From: Bacillota bacterium
GTDB taxonomy: Bacteria > Bacillota > Clostridia > Oscillospirales > Acutalibacteraceae
Assembly (NCBI GenBank): GCA_023391275.1
Contig: JAEWBE010000078.1
Location: 1-18,084, forward strand
Direction of reading: 5' to 3'
DNA length: 18,084 bases
The translations under genes were made by a program, and so were the position numbers. Positions 14,849 to 18,084 of the stretch are shown one piece after another. The first letter of the stretch is position 1; every line of letters starts with the position of its first letter. Under the pieces are notes generated by a model. The model was not told where the DNA came from, did no database searches, and saw only the letters and a program-made list of their open reading frames with translations.

Positions 14849-15790
14849 TTATTTACTGCTATTTTGCGCGGGCTGACTGGAAGCCGCAGAGGCTGTTGTG
14901 TAGTCGGGGTCAAAATACGCATGTTCATTCTCAGCCGCAACAGAAAGGTTCAAAACACCCTTTTCCGTGTCCTTGATTTTTCCTGCATCCAGAATGCTTT
15001 TTCCGAACCGAAGCTTTTTATCCAGGTCGGACGCGAGGCCAAGGTTCATCGTAATGCGCCTGTCATACACAATCTGTAATTTATAGGTCAGACTAAAATC
15101 AAGTTCCGTTACTTTTTTCAGCTGGCTGCTGGTAATTGCGGCGGTCAGATTCTGAAATGTTGCCTGCTGTGCCGCGTCCGCGTAGACAATTTTTTCACCG
15201 ACCTCCGCCTTTGAAAGCTTCAGCCCTTTGATTACAGGGCAGTTTTCCGGTATTTTTTCGGCAAGCTCCAGCACTTTTCCTGAGGGGCTGATTATGGCAT
15301 ACTTCCCGTTATAGGCCAGAGCGCCGGAAACAGGCTCTTCCCCGACGGAAATAATGATTTTTGCGGGCAAACGCCGGCTTACCGTTACCGTTCCGATATA
15401 CGGGAGTTTCTGCCGTATCTTCGCCCCCGCTTCTCCGGTTTTTGTCAGAAACAGGTTCTCCCCTTTTTGAATGCCTCCGGCCTGAATAATTTCCTGCACA
15501 GAATAACGGGAAGTTCCGGTAACCTGAATCGTATCAATTTTGAACAATACCGTTAAGGAAAGTGCAATCGACGCGGTAATAACGGCCACAAAAGTCAAAA
15601 AGTAAAATACAAGAAGCGTGCGCTGCCTTCGCCGTTTTCTGGCATTCGCCCGGCTCTGGGGAGTTGCATATCTTGCGGTTCTGTTCTCCCCGCTGCGGGC
15701 TTGCTGCGCGAAGACCGGCCGATATTCCCCGCTGCTCTTATCATATATGCGGGGAGTCCTATCTTCTTTGCTTTTTTGGTTCCTTGTCAT
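14849..15790 (-). CDS. ftsQ: Cell division protein FtsQ/DivIB
   Basis: A bitopic divisome protein that, with FtsB and FtsL (DivIC), controls septal wall synthesis. The 313-residue protein has a basic cytoplasmic N-terminus (ending ARKRRRQR at about 50-57), one membrane helix (about 59-83), then an extracytoplasmic POTRA domain from about 86 (FKIDTIQVTGTSRYSVQEII) and the FtsQ beta domain, ending in a Ser/Ala/Gln-rich tail. The ATG at 15790 is preferred: GGAGGA lies 7 nt upstream of it, while the in-frame ATG at 15796 is only 1 nt from that site. The murA stop is 27 nt upstream, consistent with one operon. The sequence is fast-evolving, so the call rests on topology, the POTRA pattern and the neighbours. 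Confidence 0.9.
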   Translation of the reverse strand: MTRNQKSKEDRTPRIYDKSSGEYRPVFAQQARSGENRTARYATPQSRANARKRRRQRTLLVFYFLTFVAVITASIALSLTVLFKIDTIQVTGTSRYSVQEIIQAGGIQKGENLFLTKTGEAGAKIRQKLPYIGTVTVSRRLPAKIIISVGEEPVSGALAYNGKYAIISPSGKVLELAEKIPENCPVIKGLKLSKAEVGEKIVYADAAQQATFQNLTAAITSSQLKKVTELDFSLTYKLQIVYDRRITMNLGLASDLDKKLRFGKSILDAGKIKDTEKGVLNLSVAAENEHAYFDPDYTTASAASSQPAQNSSK

Positions 15791-15817
15791 CCGCATTCCT
15801 CCGATTGCCGTTTCGGA

Positions 15818-17071
15818 CTAAATTCTTTTCACATCCGCTCCAAGCTGGGTAAGGCTTTTCTCAATGCTTTCATATCCGCGGTCCAGATGTTTCAGACCGG
15901 TAATCTGCGTTATCCCCTGTGCTGCAAGACCCGCCACCACCAGAGCTGCTCCGCCGCGCAAATCCGCGGCCTCCACCGGAGCCCCCGAAAGCCGGCTGAC
16001 TCCCTCCACCACCGCGACGCGTCCTTCCACTTTGATGTTGGCGCCCAGCCTCATCAGCTCACCGACATGCTTATATCGGCTTTCAAATATATTTTCCACA
16101 AAAATACTGGTTCCGTCCGCAAGGGTTGTCATCGCCATGACGGGCGCCTGTGCGTCGGTTGGAAACCCCGGATACGGCATGGTTCTTACGCTCTTAATTC
16201 TGGAAAGCCGTTTGGGCGCGATGATTCTGATTTTTTGATCCAGTATATCAATCTGACAGCCGCTTTCTTCAAAGGAAGGAAGTACCGGGGCCAGATGTTC
16301 CGGAATCACATGATTAATAATCAGCGTACTGCCGGTAATCGCCGCCGCCGTAAGATAAGTAGCCGCCGCAATACGGTCGGGAATCACTTCATGTTCACAG
16401 CCGGAAAGATGCTTTACTCCCTCGATCATTATAGTGCTCTCGCCCGCGCCATGAATTCTTGCGCCGCAGGAATTTAAAAAATCCGCCAGATCCCATATTT
16501 CCGGCTCACGTGCCGCATTTGTTATGATAGTGGTACCCTGTGCGCGCGCCGCCGCGATAATAATATTCTCCGTAGCGCCCACACTTGGGAACGAAAGATT
16601 GATGCAGGCGGACTGAATGCCGTTCGGCAGGCTGCATTCCAGGCATCCGTGATCTTCATTGATTATAACGCCCATCTTCCTGAGTGCGGATAAATGAAGA
16701 TCAATCGGCCGTGGGCCAAGTTCACAGCCCCCGGGGAATGAAAGCTCCGCTCTTCCCATGCTGCTGATAATTGCGCCCAAAAAAATAATAGATGAGCGCA
16801 TTTCCCGCATCAGGTTGTCGGGAATACTGTATTGATCTGCGCCCTGCGGATCGATTGTAACATCGTTTCCCGAACGCACTGCCCTGCACCCCAGATGGCG
16901 CAGGATGTTGAGTGACGTGTCCACATCCGATAGATTTGGACAGTTATGTAGCACGCATTGTCCTTCACATAGAAGGGTAGCAGCCATTAGCGGCAAGGTG
17001 CTGTTTTTCGCACCGTGGATTGCAATTTCACCTTCTAATTTATTTGGCCCGTGTATTAAAAGTTCTGACAT
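15818..17071 (-). CDS. murA: UDP-N-acetylglucosamine 1-carboxyvinyltransferase MurA
   Basis: Catalyses the first committed step of peptidoglycan synthesis, transferring enolpyruvate from PEP to UDP-GlcNAc in the cytoplasm. The 417 residues match the family length. Lys22 and Asn23 (GAKNSTLPLMAA) and the active-site loop GGCELGPRPIDLHL are present, with the catalytic Cys116 retained, so fosfomycin would be expected to target it (Asp variants at this position are resistant). The ATG at 17071 is used because GGGGGTG (17077-17083) lies 5 nt before it; the longer in-frame ATG at 17098 has no such site. It lies 62 nt after murG and 27 nt before ftsQ on the same strand. Firmicutes often have two MurA paralogues; this is the one linked to division genes. 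Confidence 0.97.
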   Translation of the reverse strand: MSELLIHGPNKLEGEIAIHGAKNSTLPLMAATLLCEGQCVLHNCPNLSDVDTSLNILRHLGCRAVRSGNDVTIDPQGADQYSIPDNLMREMRSSIIFLGAIISSMGRAELSFPGGCELGPRPIDLHLSALRKMGVIINEDHGCLECSLPNGIQSACINLSFPSVGATENIIIAAARAQGTTIITNAAREPEIWDLADFLNSCGARIHGAGESTIMIEGVKHLSGCEHEVIPDRIAAATYLTAAAITGSTLIINHVIPEHLAPVLPSFEESGCQIDILDQKIRIIAPKRLSRIKSVRTMPYPGFPTDAQAPVMAMTTLADGTSIFVENIFESRYKHVGELMRLGANIKVEGRVAVVEGVSRLSGAPVEAADLRGGAALVVAGLAAQGITQITGLKHLDRGYESIEKSLTQLGADVKRI

Positions 17072-17133
17072 AGCAACACCCCCACATTTTCTAATCATAT
17101 ACTATGCGGTGTTTAGTGCTGCTGTGATTGCTT

Positions 17134-18084
17134 TCATTTCGCGTCCGCCAATACCGATTTCAGAATCCTGTATATTCTTTCATTGGCGTCCCGAATTGCC
17201 ATCTTTTTTGCATTTTCAGCAAGTGTTGCAATAGTCCCCGGTTTTTCAAACAGTTCCTCGACTTTTCTGCACAGTGCCGCGCCGGAAAGATCTTTTTCTT
17301 CCATTATTACTGCGGCATTGCGGTTAACCAGCGCCATGGCGTTATGATATTGATGATTTTCCGCCACATTTGGCGATGGAATCAGGATGGAAGCCTTGCC
17401 CTGTGCCTGCAATTCGCTTAAAGTAATCGCGCCGGCGCGGCAGATGACCAAATCGGCCGCAGCAAGACATTCCGGCATGTCATTAATATATTCCCTGATA
17501 TCGATATTGTGATTACCGGCGGCATGGAAGCCCTTCTCTTTCAGCAGGTCGGGAAGCCATTTTCCCCACTGCCCATATCCATGAATATGCTGGAAACGGC
17601 CTGTCCCGGCGCTTTGCACCAACAAATCCGCCACGGCTTCGTTGATTTTGCGCGCACCGAGGCTCCCGCCAAAGGACAAAATCAACGGCCTTTCATCAAG
17701 CCCGAGCGCCTTACGGGCTGCGGTGCGCTCCGCACGCAGTACCGCCGGACGAATGGGATTACCGGTTAAAACACATTTTGCAGAGGGAGCAAGGTATTTT
17801 TGTGCGTCCGCAACAGCAAGCATCGTCTTGTCCGCGCGCTTGGACAGCATTTTGTTTGTGACCCCCGGGAACGCATTCTGCTCATGAATCACCGAGGGGA
17901 TTCCCATCTTGATTGCTTCCCTGATAACAGGCCCCGCAACATAGCCGCCCGTCCCCACACAAATGTCGGGATGAAATTCCTGAATGAGTCTGTGCGCTTC
18001 CCGGCTGGAAGTAAAAACATGCACCACAGTTTTCACGTTTTTTCTGATATTCTTCCAGCTCAGTTTACGCTGGAAACCGGAAAT
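17134..18084 (-). CDS. murG: UDP-GlcNAc:lipid I GlcNAc transferase MurG, N-terminus cut by window edge
   Basis: Converts lipid I to lipid II at the inner membrane face, the last cytoplasmic step of peptidoglycan precursor synthesis. The last 316 or so codons are present and the frame stays open to the right edge: ISGFQRKLSWKNIRKN precedes the GTG at 18036, so that codon is internal and not the start. Family motifs seen are GTGGYVAGPVI, the IHEQNAFPGVTNKML stretch, LSFGGSLGARKINE and the UDP-binding region CRAGAITLSELQAQGK followed by PSPNVAENHQYHN. About 45 N-terminal residues, including the first glycine-rich loop, would lie beyond the window. It precedes murA by 62 nt in the wall/division cluster. 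Confidence 0.97.
   Translation of the reverse strand: MSGFQRKLSWKNIRKNVKTVVHVFTSSREAHRLIQEFHPDICVGTGGYVAGPVIREAIKMGIPSVIHEQNAFPGVTNKMLSKRADKTMLAVADAQKYLAPSAKCVLTGNPIRPAVLRAERTAARKALGLDERPLILSFGGSLGARKINEAVADLLVQSAGTGRFQHIHGYGQWGKWLPDLLKEKGFHAAGNHNIDIREYINDMPECLAAADLVICRAGAITLSELQAQGKASILIPSPNVAENHQYHNAMALVNRNAAVIMEEKDLSGAALCRKVEELFEKPGTIATLAENAKKMAIRDANERIYRILKSVLADAK

Noticed and set aside
15701..16477. A 258-codon open frame on the plus strand
   Set aside because: It is antisense to ftsQ and murA, which are well supported, and it resembles no family.
17102..17137. An 11-codon frame (MKAITAALNTA) overlapping the murG stop as ATGA
   Set aside because: There is no ribosome site in front and it is too short to support; probably chance in the murG-murA gap.
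1..18084. Mobile elements, prophage genes, CRISPR arrays, tRNA or rRNA genes
   Set aside because: No transposase, integrase, direct-repeat array or cloverleaf-like sequence was seen; nearly all the sequence is accounted for by housekeeping genes.

Overview
The window looks like chromosomal core sequence from a low-to-mid GC Gram-positive anaerobe of the class Clostridia, possibly an Oscillospiraceae/Ruminococcaceae-type genome. The reasons are the wall and division gene order murG-murA-ftsQ-ftsZ without ftsA, strong AGGAGG-type ribosome sites, sigma-A-like promoters (TTGACA/TATAAT), a CIRCE heat-shock operator, PadR/HAAS and MoxR-DUF58-transglutaminase modules, and an iron-sulphur (class I) fumarase beta subunit. 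The family placement is an inference from gene content, not a measured phylogeny. I see no insertion sequence, prophage, CRISPR array, tRNA or rRNA.

Layout from the left. Positions 1-1738 (minus strand) hold an aldehyde dehydrogenase followed by a sirtuin deacetylase that is cut by the left edge. From a divergent intergenic region, a three-gene plus-strand operon (1986-6715) encodes a MoxR AAA+ ATPase, a DUF58 protein and a large membrane transglutaminase-like protein, probably one cell-envelope unit. A bidirectional hairpin terminator (6823-6852) separates it from the convergent htpG (Hsp90), which has a promoter and a CIRCE/HrcA operator. Next, on the minus strand, come a PadR repressor with a HAAS-type membrane partner, then an operon of an orphan fumarase beta subunit and a cation diffusion facilitator whose site residues (Asn/Asp/Asp/Asp) suggest manganese export, then a CorA-type magnesium transporter. 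The right third (13610-18084, minus) is the wall and division cluster murG (cut by the right edge), murA, ftsQ/divIB and ftsZ.

Most transcription units can be delimited by eye: promoters for aldehyde dehydrogenase, moxR, htpG, padR, fumarase beta, corA and ftsZ, and hairpin terminators after the transglutaminase gene/htpG, the HAAS gene, the transporter gene and ftsZ. Five longest-frame starts (fumarase beta, corA, ftsZ, ftsQ, murA) have been moved to an internal ATG because the ribosome site fits only that codon.

The window is mostly ordinary housekeeping sequence, and I do not see a clear new multi-gene system. The best leads are regulatory: a possible 37-codon leader reading frame overlapping corA whose start (MNPDP...) recalls the magnesium-sensing MgtL leader; a perfect 28-bp palindrome in the predicted 5' leader of the orphan fumarase beta gene; an imperfect 52-nt inverted repeat between ftsZ and corA; and CIRCE control of htpG.
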